Program-made: the position numbers and the translations under genes
The notes under the pieces: generated by a model
The model's database searches: none
What the model was told of the DNA's origin: nothing
The model's input: the letters and a program-made list of their open reading frames with translations, nothing else
NCBI GenBank assembly: GCA_019112865.1
Contig: DXIN01000022.1
Span: 1-60,283, forward strand
DNA length: 60,283 bases
From: Candidatus Helicobacter avicola
GTDB lineage: Bacteria > Campylobacterota > Campylobacteria > Campylobacterales > Helicobacteraceae
Reading direction: 5' to 3'
Shown: positions 1 through 7,762 of the stretch, piece by piece
How positions within the stretch are numbered: position 1 is the stretch's first letter
Layout of the letters: each line of letters opens with the position of its first letter

Positions 1-2
1 GT

Positions 3-794
3 GTATATATTTTTCCTGATTCTGTATTGAGGCACAATGACTTTAATATAGGACTTTTTAAATATCCGCATACAAAAAGAATTTTAGAAATCAATTCTCA
101 ATCCTTAGCAGTTAGACTAATAAATGATACCGAACTTAAAAGGCTGAAAGAAAGTAAAGAATTAAATTTAAAAGTTATTTCTCAATACTACATAAGAGAT
201 AATAGACTTTTTGAATTGTATTTTCTTTTGAAAGTTTTATTACTTTTTAAACTAAAATCAATAGAAGTCAATAGAGTAGCTTTACACTCTGAAAGTGGCT
301 TATTGCGACAATTGAATACAATAAATAATAGAAATTGGCGTAATGCTTTTATATCATTATCATCTTTTGGATTTATAGATTCTAAAAATTATCCTACACA
401 ATCAGGCACGATATTAGCAGATATGCCGTTTTGTGAGTTTGCTTTAGTGATGTTTGAATCTTATTTAAGACCATATTATGAAGCAATATTTAAGGTATTA
501 CCTGAAAATGTAAGAGCCACAAACAAAGAATTAGCAAGTGCAATTAGAAAACAATTTAATTGTCGAACAGATATTTTATTTCTTACACAGTCTAATGGAC
601 GATATGTTTCTAGTTAGCTAAATATCGCAAAAGATGATTTTGGAATATTGGATTTTGAGTCTCACTCACACGATAGAAAAATTTTACTAAACCCATGTTC
701 TTCAAGTAGAGAATCTTTTAAAGCACACATTAACAAATATTCTAAATTTAATTATTACAACAAAAAATTTATGGAGGTTTATAGTGGCATTTAA
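3..794 (+). pseudogene. Interrupted ORF upstream of a C5 methyltransferase, possible restriction gene
   Basis: The reading frame is open from the window edge, so the true start probably lies outside. It runs to a TAG at 615-617 and then continues in the same frame for 58 more codons to a TAA at 792-794, overlapping the GTG start of the methyltransferase. This looks like one gene of more than 260 residues with a nonsense mutation. The protein is rich in Lys, Asn and Ile and I recognise no domain. A gene directly upstream of, and overlapping, a C5-cytosine methyltransferase is often the cognate restriction enzyme, but that is inference from position only. Base composition is much AT-richer than the core genes further right, suggesting transfer. 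Confidence 0.5.
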
Positions 795-980
795 CATTGT
801 TGAATTTTTTGTAGGTGCTGGGGGGAGTCATATAGGCTTTATGCAAAATGGATTTAAAACTTTATATGTGAATGATTTTGACAAAAATGCTCTTAAAACA
901 CTAGAATATAACAATAAAGAACATTTAAAAAATGCCATTATAGATGACGCCGATATATTAGAAATAAATCCTAAACAATT

Positions 981-989
981 AAAAAAAAA
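981..989 (+). repeat. A9 homopolymer at methyltransferase frame break 1
   Basis: Nine A residues sit where the first methyltransferase frame is lost. Removing one A gives continuous reading into the motif IV frame. It could be a slippage site or a sequencing artefact. Confidence 0.7.
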
Positions 990-1266
990 TACTTAAGGAC
1001 GATGTAGACGTATGTTTTGGAGGTATTGTGTGTAAGGGCTTTTCTTTGGCCGGTGAAAGAAGCCCAAATGATTCAAGAAATTTTTTTTATAGACAATATT
1101 TAAATATTATCAAAGAATTAAAGCCAAAAATAAGTATTATAGAAAATGTAAAAGGGATGCTAAATGCCAAAATTATAGGGGATAATGCACCAAGAGAATT
1201 ATTAAGTGAAGTGGATAATTTATGGCAAGAACTAGAAAATTACAAAGGTAAAAAATCACAATTAAG

Positions 1267-1274
1267 AAAAAAAA
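1267..1274 (+). repeat. A8 homopolymer at methyltransferase frame break 2
   Basis: Eight A residues sit where the second frame ends in TAA. Adding one A gives continuous reading into the motif VIII to X frame. Confidence 0.7.
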
Positions 1275-2071
1275 TAACATAACAGAAGATTTTGAAAAAT
1301 ATGGAGAAACTTTGCGCGCAAAAAAGCAAAAATTACTAGAAAAAATAGAGCCATATAGAATCGGCGTATTGCAAGACATACAAAACATATATCATAAAAT
1401 AGGATACAAAATACAATATAAGGTTTTAAATTCAGCCTGGTATGGAAGCTCTACCAAAAGAGAAAGACTTATTATTGTGGCTATTAGAAACGATTTAAAA
1501 CAAAGCTTTAGATTTCCATTACCTATATTTTACAATGAAAATATAGGCACAAAGTTAGACTTTGAAAATGAAGAATTAAAAGGAATAAGCTTTAAGCAAC
1601 CCATTGTAATAAAAGAAGCTTTATCTCGCATTAATTATCAGGATAAAGATGATATAGATAATAAACCTATGCAACATAGTCCAAAAACCATTAAACGCTT
1701 TAAATACATAAAAGCAGGTAGTAATATCGCAGAATGCATAGATGATTTGCCAAAAAACCTAAAAATTTCCAAATTTTATTCTCGTGGCAATACAATGCGA
1801 TTGCATTTTGATAAATTAGCACCTACTTTAGTTCCTGGACATAGTAACTTTCCGATACATCCTACCCAACATAGAAGTATAAGTGTTAGAGAGGCAGCTA
1901 CAATTACTGGATTTCCGATTGATTATAAATTTTTTGGCTCTCACTCCCAACGTTGTGAACAAGTTGGCAATGCAGTGCCACCTCCGCTATCTAAAGCTTT
2001 AGCAAAATCAATAAAAGAATTTTTAGAATCCACATTGTAAACTGCATTCAATTCTTTATTTTTTTGTTATC

Positions 2072-2401
2072 TATGGCATAGCTAAAAAGCCTAAGCCCTC
2101 TAATATGAGTGAGTATTGTAAGGTAGGTGCAAAAGAGGCTTTAAAGGACTTGCTAGATTCTCTTTGTCAATATACGAGGTATATAGTGATGACATATAAT
2201 AACACCTACACTTCAAAATCAAACTCTAGTCAAAATAAAATAAGCCTAAACGAGCTACAATCCCTCTTGCAATCTTATGGCAAAACCCACATACACGAAT
2301 ACGACTTCAAAGCCTTTAATTCGGGTAAAACAGATACCAATACAAGCTTTAAAGAGCATAAGGAATATGTCTTTGTGTGCGAGGTGGAAAAGATTTTCTA
2401 G
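2072..2401 (+). pseudogene. C-terminal remnant of a D12-class adenine methyltransferase
   Basis: The translation from about 2072 (YGIAKKPKPSNMSEY, then IVMTYNNTYTSKS, then HEYDFKAFNSGKT and HKEYVFVCEV near the end) resembles the C-terminal third of D12/Dam-type N6-adenine methyltransferases, in which a phenylalanine-rich FKAFNSGKT-like strand and a final HKEYLFV strand are typical. The N-terminal SAM-binding and DPPY parts are absent: the sequence upstream is the end of the C5 methyltransferase. The ATG at 2105 would give a 98-residue peptide, unlikely to be active. It is best read as debris of a second restriction-modification system in the same island. Assignment rests on motif recall, not on a search. 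Confidence 0.55.
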
Positions 2402-2467
2402 AAAGTCTTTTAAACCTGCTATACATTTAAAAATTACTAAATCCATCTAAATTTTCTTACATTCCCC

Positions 2468-2498
2468 TTGACTTAGAGTGGCTCTCATCTTTTATAAC
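2468..2498 (+). promoter_or_regulatory. MerR-type promoter/operator A (orphan)
   Basis: TTGACT at 2468-2473 and TATAAC at 2493-2498 are separated by exactly 19 bp, with an AGAG-TGG-CTCT dyad in the spacer. Long 19-bp spacers with a dyad are the hallmark of promoters activated by MerR-family proteins. No plus-strand gene follows; the next feature is the hairpin at 2528-2554. Similar elements are at 3425 and 7675. Confidence 0.5.
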
Positions 2499-2527
2499 TC
2501 CATCGCAAAATCTTCGTTTAGATTCTA

Positions 2528-2554
2528 AAAATCAAGGCAAAATGCCTTGATTTT
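2528..2554. terminator. Strong hairpin, convergent terminator
   Basis: A perfect 12-bp stem (AAAATCAAGGCA with its complement) encloses a 3-nt loop and ends in T runs on both strands. It overlaps the stop codon of the SMR gene at 2553, so it can terminate the exporter operon from the right and any transcript from promoter A from the left. Confidence 0.75.
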
Positions 2555-2867
2555 AATGCAGTAGCTTTAAGGACACAGAGCAAAGAATGATTAAGCCCAC
2601 AAAAAAGAGCTTAACAAAAGAAGCAGATTCTCTATACAACATTATACCAATCAAAACCGCAAAACTTGCTCCCATACCCGTATAAATAGCATACGCAACA
2701 CTCATAGGAATGTCCTTTAGTGTGAGATAGAGCAGCCCCAAACTCAAGGCAAAAGAGGCAAACACACCCACAAAATATAGCCTACTCACACCAAGTGCAA
2801 AGTTTTTCATACATATCACACCAAAAATCTCGCTAAAACCCGCCAAAAGCAAAAATACCCAGCTCAT
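2553..2867 (-). CDS. SMR-family exporter subunit (YkkD-like)
   Basis: A 104-residue four-helix membrane protein of the small multidrug resistance family. The first helix holds the conserved Glu of the family (AGFSEIFGVICMK), and helix 3 carries the usual PMSVAYAIYTGMG segment. Such proteins exchange cationic substrates, drugs or guanidinium compounds for protons. It overlaps the stop of the partner gene by 4 bp (ATGA type), so the two are translationally coupled and probably form a heteromer like YkkC/YkkD of Bacillus. This one resembles YkkD (FGVICMKNFA, CSVSLKLL end). Transcription ends at the hairpin on its stop codon. The substrate cannot be told from sequence. Confidence 0.85.
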   Translation of the reverse strand: MSWVFLLLAGFSEIFGVICMKNFALGVSRLYFVGVFASFALSLGLLYLTLKDIPMSVAYAIYTGMGASFAVLIGIMLYRESASFVKLFFVGLIILCSVSLKLLH

Positions 2868-3208
2868 TTACCCTCCTTTGTGCATAAATCCACCTCTTTG
2901 CTTACAAGCTTCAAGCCCACAACACTAAGGATTAGCACCACAATCACCACGATTTGCAAAGCATTATAGGGAGCATTGAAATACAGCATATCGCCTAGTG
3001 TTATCCCTGCAGAGCCGATACCCACATAGAGTGCGTAGGCTATGCCTACCTCAAGCCTCATACTTGCCACTATCATCAAGCTAAATGATACAAGTATCGC
3101 CACAATAGTGAGACAAAATTCCCAAGTTGTGTTGGCGTATTTCAGCCCACTAACCCAAAAAATCTCCAAAATACCGCCAAAAATAACGCAAAAATAGCCT
3201 ATTTTCAT
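2864..3208 (-). CDS. SMR-family exporter subunit (YkkC-like)
   Basis: A 114-residue four-helix SMR protein with the helix 1 Glu in GGILEIFWVSGLKYAN and the helix 3 signature VGIAYALYVGIGSAG. It is the first gene of a two-gene operon, and its end overlaps the start of the YkkD-like partner. The WVSGLK segment is closest to YkkC/SugE-type subunits, some of which are guanidinium exporters; that function is not established here. A ribosome site (AAAGGAT in coding sense) lies just before the ATG. I found no recognisable guanidine riboswitch upstream. Confidence 0.85.
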   Translation of the reverse strand: MKIGYFCVIFGGILEIFWVSGLKYANTTWEFCLTIVAILVSFSLMIVASMRLEVGIAYALYVGIGSAGITLGDMLYFNAPYNALQIVVIVVLILSVVGLKLVSKEVDLCTKEGK

Positions 3209-3424
3209 AGCTTATCCTTTCGATAATGAAATACACTGAAATGTAAAAGAAATAAGTTTATAGAGAAAAAAGGCTTACCAGAGGATTTGAATCGCTGTGA
3301 TAGCAAAGAAGCTTCTATGTAAATATAATAAAACTAAAGGCACTTTAACCCACACAATGCGACTCCCACAAAGAATGTATGCAAGAATTATAGCAGATTT
3401 TTCGCAAAAAATCCCCAAACACCC

Positions 3425-3455
3425 TTGACTAATAGCAACTCTAATTCTTTATAAT
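3425..3455 (+). promoter_or_regulatory. MerR-type promoter/operator B
   Basis: TTGACT at 3425-3430 and TATAAT at 3450-3455 with a 19-bp spacer containing ATAG-CAA-CTCT. Same layout and similar bases as elements A and C. It lies about 170 bp upstream of the AfsA-like gene and may drive the AfsA-P450-MFS operon in addition to the promoter at 3571. The rest of 3209-3615 holds no gene that I can see. Confidence 0.55.
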
Positions 3456-3570
3456 CTTTTTTAAGTTTTTGGATTCTAATTACTCCATTTGACCTTTCTT
3501 TTACCGATAAGAGTGCTTTGGCAAACAAAAATTGCACTTGTTAGATTTAACTTACAATACACAAGAGGTA

Positions 3571-3599
3571 TTGACTAAAAATAAAATATAATATATAAT
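3571..3599 (+). promoter_or_regulatory. Consensus sigma-70 promoter of the AfsA-P450-MFS operon
   Basis: TTGACT (3571-3576), a 17-bp spacer, then TATAAT (3594-3599), followed about 28 bp later by the favoured ATG at 3628. This is an unusually complete -35/-10 pair for Helicobacter, where the -35 box is normally weak. Confidence 0.6.
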
Positions 3600-3627
3600 A
3601 TTATAAAAATTAAAAATGAGGGAATGT

Positions 3628-4626
3628 ATGACTAAAACAATGACAACGCAAGGCATAGCGATACAATGGGAAGCCAACTACGCACAAAGTGTAGAAAAAC
3701 ACCTCGTGCATAAAGCCTTTAATAGTGAGGTTTTTCTCACAGATTCTCACAAACTAGATGAAAACACCTTTGAGATTGCAGCCTTTTTGCCTAGATCGCA
3801 TATTTATTATAATGATACCCAAGATTTCACAAGGCACGATGTATCTGCCTTGCTTGAGGTTTTTAGGCAATGCTCTATCTTTGTAGCTCACAACTTTTAT
3901 GGTGTTGCTCTTAGTTCAAAATTTATCTTTGATAGTGCAGATTTTAAAGTATTACATAATGAAGTTTTGGAAAATTCGCCACAAAGCTATCAAGCCATTA
4001 TAACAATTGCTGTTTTACAGGTAAAGCACAAGAGAGGAAATGATTATGGCTTGCTGCTTGATATGCGGCTTTTTATAGATTCTAAAAAATATGCCACAAA
4101 AATTATGGATATGTCTTGGTTTGCTCCTAAGATGTATGAAAGGCTTAGAGGTGAAATTGCAAATGAAAATTATACCTCATTAGACAATCATCAAATTCCT
4201 CCAAAATCTCTAGGGCAAAATGCTATCACAAATGTTGTTATCACGCAGTTCTTACAAGAATCACAATATTTTCAAACTACCATAATCCCAAACCAAGCAC
4301 ACCCAGCCTTTTTTGACCACCCACTTGATCATCTCCCAGCTTCTTTGTTAATTGAGGCGATAAGGCAAAGCTCTCTATATGCTCTAACAAATTTATCTAG
4401 TTGCAAACAAGATATGCAAGAAATCATTACAAAGCATTTGCTCTCTGTCTCTAAAAGTGAAAAGTTTGATTTATTTGTGGTTTTGGATAGTATTGTCTTA
4501 GAGATTAACGCAAAACTTTTAGGGCTTGATTGTAAAGTGTATGAAGCAACCCTAAAGCCATTAAGCAAAACCATTCAGTTAGCAGATTCTAAGCATACAG
4601 ATAGGTTAATACAAGATTTTACATAA
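3628..4626 (+). CDS. AfsA-type hotdog protein fused to the N-terminal part of a P450 (interrupted)
   Basis: Residue numbers count from an ATG at 3616, but the ATG at 3628 is preferred because GAGGGA precedes it. Residues about 30-110 form the first AfsA-type hotdog repeat (HKAF, then FLPRSHIYYND, then EVFRQ and AHNFYGVA). MYERLRGE (about 173-180) and HPAFFDHPLDHLPASLL (229-245) with EAIRQ match the second repeat. AfsA proteins join a beta-ketoacyl chain to dihydroxyacetone phosphate in butyrolactone signal synthesis. After about residue 257 the sequence changes to a P450-like stretch (EKFDLFVVLDSIVLEINAKLLGLD), so the second hotdog is cut short. A TAA at 4624 stops it, directly followed in frame by the next ORF. 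Probably a deletion fusion of two neighbouring genes plus a nonsense change. AfsA and P450 genes in a Helicobacter are unexpected. Confidence 0.75.
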   Translation: MTKTMTTQGIAIQWEANYAQSVEKHLVHKAFNSEVFLTDSHKLDENTFEIAAFLPRSHIYYNDTQDFTRHDVSALLEVFRQCSIFVAHNFYGVALSSKFIFDSADFKVLHNEVLENSPQSYQAIITIAVLQVKHKRGNDYGLLLDMRLFIDSKKYATKIMDMSWFAPKMYERLRGEIANENYTSLDNHQIPPKSLGQNAITNVVITQFLQESQYFQTTIIPNQAHPAFFDHPLDHLPASLLIEAIRQSSLYALTNLSSCKQDMQEIITKHLLSVSKSEKFDLFVVLDSIVLEINAKLLGLDCKVYEATLKPLSKTIQLADSKHTDRLIQDFT

Positions 4627-5289
4627 ATGTATGATTTTATCTTAGAATTTTTGCAAAACACGCAATCTTTAAAGACAGAGGGTATTATTGCAAAATTTAT
4701 AAAAAATAAAAATGCTACAAATCCCCATTTAAGCGATAAAGAATTATGTGGTTTATTGCTTGGTTCAATTTTGGGAGGCTATCAAAACATTCTTACTTTT
4801 ATTTCAAAAATGCTATATGCTCTTTTATATTTTCCACAATTCTACAATCTTTTGCTTGTCAAAAGAAATCTTTGTGAGAATATGTTGTGCGAATTTTTAC
4901 GATTAACAAACTTAGGCACGACCTCTACATTTCCTAGAATCACAACTGCAAACATTAGGCTATCTAAATACGAGATACCAAAAGATAGCGTGGTGTATGC
5001 TGATGTGCTTTTAGCTAATAGAGATCCTTTGGTATTTGCTAATCCCACGCAAATTAATCCCTTTAGGCTTAATAATAAACAACATTTGCAATTTGGTAGA
5101 GGAGCTCATAGCTGTATGGGACAGCACTTATTACAACTTGAGAGCTTACTAATCCTAAATGCTATTTTAGACATATTGCCACATATACAGCTAGATTCTA
5201 GCATAGCTATTAAATGGGATAGTGGCGTGATACTGCATAGACCACAGAGTATCCCTGTAATCAATCAATCCAAAACACCAAACACATAA
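4627..5289 (+). CDS. Cytochrome P450, C-terminal portion
   Basis: 220 residues in the same frame as the preceding ORF, separated only by a TAA, with ATG immediately after it. Visible P450 landmarks are an I-helix-like segment (LGSILGGYQNILTF, 45-58), the ExxR motif (EFLR, 89-92), NRDPLVFANP (131-140) and the haem loop FGRGAHSCMGQ (156-166) with the Cys thiolate ligand at 163. The usual acid-Thr pair of the I-helix reads Gln-Asn. The N-terminal third of a P450 (about 100 residues) is missing even when the preceding P450-like stretch is added. TAA-ATG adjacency could allow re-initiation, but a functional enzyme is doubtful. It is followed 11 bp later by the MFS exporter, with AAGGAG between. 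Confidence 0.75.
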   Translation: MYDFILEFLQNTQSLKTEGIIAKFIKNKNATNPHLSDKELCGLLLGSILGGYQNILTFISKMLYALLYFPQFYNLLLVKRNLCENMLCEFLRLTNLGTTSTFPRITTANIRLSKYEIPKDSVVYADVLLANRDPLVFANPTQINPFRLNNKQHLQFGRGAHSCMGQHLLQLESLLILNAILDILPHIQLDSSIAIKWDSGVILHRPQSIPVINQSKTPNT

Positions 5290-5300
5290 AGGAGCAACTT

Positions 5301-6824
5301 ATGCAAACAAAGAAAAATCTTATCTTACTTACCATTCTTTTAGCTGTTTTTGTCGTGCCAAGTGGCATTTCTGGCACTGCCATAGCCCTACCCTATATCG
5401 CTAGGGATTTGGGCGATAATCCCACATTATTACAATGGGTTGTTAATGCTTTTAATCTTTTCTTTGCCGCTTTTACGCTTATCTGGGGCAGTCTAAGCGA
5501 TAGATTTGGTGCAACTAAGGCTTTGAAATTTGGTATAAGTTTATTTTTACTAGGCTCTTTGTTATCTAGTCTTGCAACTTCCTTGGTTTTGCTAGACATC
5601 GCTAGAGCAATAGCAGGTATTGGCGGAGCTAGTGTTTTTGCCTGTGGTTCAGCTATTCTTATAAAAAACTTTGAAGAAAAAGAGCGACTTAAAGCCTTTG
5701 CGCTTTTTGGCACAACCGCTGGGCTAGGCATTACCTTAGGACCTACTCTAAGCGGACTTTTGATAGATAGTTTTAGTGGCTTAAGTGTAGATTCTACTCC
5801 TATCTCATGGCGTGCTATCTTTATTCTACATTTTCTTATCCTAGCTCTTGTGCTACTTTTATCCAAAGTCCTGCCACAAGAAGATTCTAAAGAAAAGCCT
5901 AGCAAAACTGCTTTTGATTACAGCGGTGCAAGCCTTTTTGTGCTATGTATCTTTTGCTTTATGCTAAGTATCACAAGGCTTTCAAGCTTAGATTCTATGA
6001 CTTTAGCAATTTTTCTCATAAGCCTAGTAAGCGCCGTAGCTTTAGTATTGCAACAAAGGCATTTACATAGCTTAGGACGCACTCCTTTACTAGACTTTGC
6101 TTTGCTAAAAAACAAAGCCTTTTTTGGCTTTTCTTTGGTGGCTGTTGTTTCTGGTTTTAGCTTTGTGGTTTTGCTAACTTATTTTCCCACATTTTTACAA
6201 GTTATTTTTGGCTTTTCAGCCTCTCTTAGCGGTCTTTTTATGCTAAGTTTGACTACGCCTATGCTTTTTTGTCCCTTTTTAGTGGGTAAGCTTTTAGCAA
6301 AAGGTATAGATTCTAGATTGCTTGCCCTTGCTATGTCTTTGATGATGAGTGTGGGAATCTTTGCTCTTTTAGCCTCGCTTTTTATTGAGAATGAGGGTGT
6401 GAAAATGGCTTGTATGGCACTAAGCCTTTTTATAATCGGCTCTGGTATGGGCTTACACGCAGGAGGCATTGATAATCTTGCTCTTAGTAGCCTAAAGGGG
6501 CAAAACACAGGCTTAGGAGCAGGACTACTAAATACCCTAAGATTAGGCAGTGAAAGCATAGGCGTAGCCTTATATGCGTCTTTGATGGTGGTCTTTATCG
6601 CTATGGCAAAGCTAACAGATTCTCATACACAAGCCCTAGCAAGTGGGAATCTAGGCTTTGCAAACTCCCAAGTTTTAGCTAAAGAGGTCTTAGTGCATAT
6701 ATACGAGCAAAGCTTTATTTATAGCCTATCAATTTGCGGAATTCTTTGCCTTATCTTAAGCCTTTTTGTGTGGAGGTTGTTAAGTAAGAGGGAGGCAAAA
6801 GTGCATTCAAAGAATTTGCTATAA
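5301..6824 (+). CDS. DHA2-family MFS drug/metabolite exporter
   Basis: A 507-residue protein with the hydrophobic pattern of a 14-helix EmrB/QacA-type major facilitator. Motif A is seen as GSLSDRFGATKAL between helices 2 and 3, and motif C-like glycines occur in helix 5 (GLGITLGPTLSGLL). These proton antiporters expel drugs or small metabolites across the inner membrane. The ATG has an ideal AAGGAG site and lies 11 bp after the P450 fragment, so it belongs to the same operon and may export its product or a related toxic compound. It seems intact while the upstream biosynthetic-type genes are broken. Substrate unknown. Confidence 0.9.
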   Translation: MQTKKNLILLTILLAVFVVPSGISGTAIALPYIARDLGDNPTLLQWVVNAFNLFFAAFTLIWGSLSDRFGATKALKFGISLFLLGSLLSSLATSLVLLDIARAIAGIGGASVFACGSAILIKNFEEKERLKAFALFGTTAGLGITLGPTLSGLLIDSFSGLSVDSTPISWRAIFILHFLILALVLLLSKVLPQEDSKEKPSKTAFDYSGASLFVLCIFCFMLSITRLSSLDSMTLAIFLISLVSAVALVLQQRHLHSLGRTPLLDFALLKNKAFFGFSLVAVVSGFSFVVLLTYFPTFLQVIFGFSASLSGLFMLSLTTPMLFCPFLVGKLLAKGIDSRLLALAMSLMMSVGIFALLASLFIENEGVKMACMALSLFIIGSGMGLHAGGIDNLALSSLKGQNTGLGAGLLNTLRLGSESIGVALYASLMVVFIAMAKLTDSHTQALASGNLGFANSQVLAKEVLVHIYEQSFIYSLSICGILCLILSLFVWRLLSKREAKVHSKNLL

Positions 6825-6857
6825 TAATATCAAAGATTTTATAGGCAAGGAAAACCA

Positions 6858-7412
6858 ATGCAAATTCCCTCAAGATTTAGCATAGCCATTCATATATGTT
6901 TATGTATAGAGTTTTTTAATGCAGACTCTGAATTTAATAAGCACACAGACAAAAAACATTGCAAAAAGGTAACGGGCGAGGTTTTGGCTGAATCTGTGGG
7001 GATTAATAGCGTTATCGTGCGAAATATCCTAGCGCTTTTAAAAAATGCTGGACTTATCTCTATTTTTCGTGGTAGCAATGGTGCAAGGCTTATGAAAAGT
7101 GCCACGCAAATAAGCCTTTTAGATATTTTTTATGCGGTAGAATCTACGCCTAAAAGTAAAGATTTTCTAACACTCAAGAAAGAATCTAAAGAAAGCACAC
7201 ACAAAGAGAGTGCTTATACAAAAGAAAAAATAGGCTATACACTTTTTAGATTCCATACCAATCCTAGTAAGCTTTGCCCGCTAGGTAAGAATATCCATAG
7301 CCTTTTAGATTCTCATTTTTTAAAGGCTCAAAGGGTTTTAGAAGAGTATTTGCAAAGCGTAAAGCTAAGTGCTTTGCTAGAAGATTTGGATAAGGATAAT
7401 CTTATGGGTTAA
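6858..7412 (+). CDS. Rrf2-family transcriptional regulator (YwnA-like)
   Basis: A 184-residue winged-helix protein. Residues 1-95 follow the Rrf2 pattern (RFSIAIHICLCIE, AESVGINSVIVRNILALLKNAGLI, RGSNGARL, ISLLDIFYAVE). A single Cys in CPLGKNIHSLLDS (from 140) matches the CPxG motif of YwnA-type Rrf2 proteins, which lack the iron-sulfur cysteine cluster of IscR. Two insertions (about 21-38 and 100-125) lengthen it relative to the usual 130-150 residues. It starts 33 bp after the exporter gene in the same direction and likely regulates that exporter. A thiol-based sensing role is inference. Confidence 0.85.
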   Translation: MQIPSRFSIAIHICLCIEFFNADSEFNKHTDKKHCKKVTGEVLAESVGINSVIVRNILALLKNAGLISIFRGSNGARLMKSATQISLLDIFYAVESTPKSKDFLTLKKESKESTHKESAYTKEKIGYTLFRFHTNPSKLCPLGKNIHSLLDSHFLKAQRVLEEYLQSVKLSALLEDLDKDNLMG

Positions 7413-7762
7413 GTCTTGATTTGTATCACTTCTGTGGGTTGTAATAACAATACACTGCGGTATAATCAAGTAGATTTTATGCCCCATAGTGCCGCCAAAG
7501 ATAGAGTATCGCCTAAGTGAGCTTGACAAGAGTGGCGCAGATTCTCTGTGTGTCTTTTGCAATGGTATTATGGGCTTTGAGGAGTAATGAGCCTCATAAA
7601 AAGTGAGAAAATACCACAAAATAAGCCATAATTTTGCATAATTCATAAAAACGCATTAAAATCTCATTTCCCCCTTGACTGATAGTAGCTCTCATCTTTT
7701 ATACTATCTTTTTAGAATCTTAAGCTAATCATAGATTTAAAAAAGATTTTCAAGGAGCAAGA
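7413..7762. other. Intergenic region with promoter C
   Basis: About 350 bp without a convincing gene. A minus-strand frame of 89 codons (7377-7646) exists but shows no domain or start signal. The right end carries promoter/operator C and the AAGGAG site of the following gene. Confidence 0.5.
7675..7705 (+). promoter_or_regulatory. MerR-type promoter/operator C
   Basis: TTGACT at 7675-7680 and TATACT at 7700-7705 with a 19-bp spacer containing GATAG-TAG-CTCTC. It lies 57 bp before the ATG at 7763 and so probably drives the carboxymuconolactone-decarboxylase-family gene. Layout is the same as elements A (2468) and B (3425). Confidence 0.6.

Larger units (their letters stand above)
784..2040 (+). 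pseudogene. DNA (cytosine-5-)-methyltransferase, frameshifted twice
   Basis: Three consecutive frames together encode one C5 methyltransferase of about 418 residues. The first frame has the motif I region (VEFFVGAGGSHIGF). The second has motif IV (GGIVCKGFS) and motif VI (IIENVKG). The third has motif VIII (TKRERLIIVA), motif IX (SVREAATITGFP) and motif X (QVGNAVPPPLSKAL). The first break is at an A9 run (981-989): one A fewer joins frames one and two. The second is at an A8 run (1267-1274): one A more joins frames two and three. Motif IV has Val where the nearly invariant Pro precedes the catalytic Cys, which suggests lost or altered activity. Start is GTG at 784. Either phase-variable or decayed; homopolymer sequencing error is also possible. 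Confidence 0.85.

Noticed and set aside
2864-3400. Possible guanidine riboswitch before the SMR pair
   Set aside because: No recognisable conserved guanidine aptamer sequence or fold could be seen.
7377-7646. Minus-strand frame of 89 codons between the Rrf2 and CMD-family genes
   Set aside because: It has no recognisable domain, no convincing ribosome site and overlaps the end of the Rrf2 gene.
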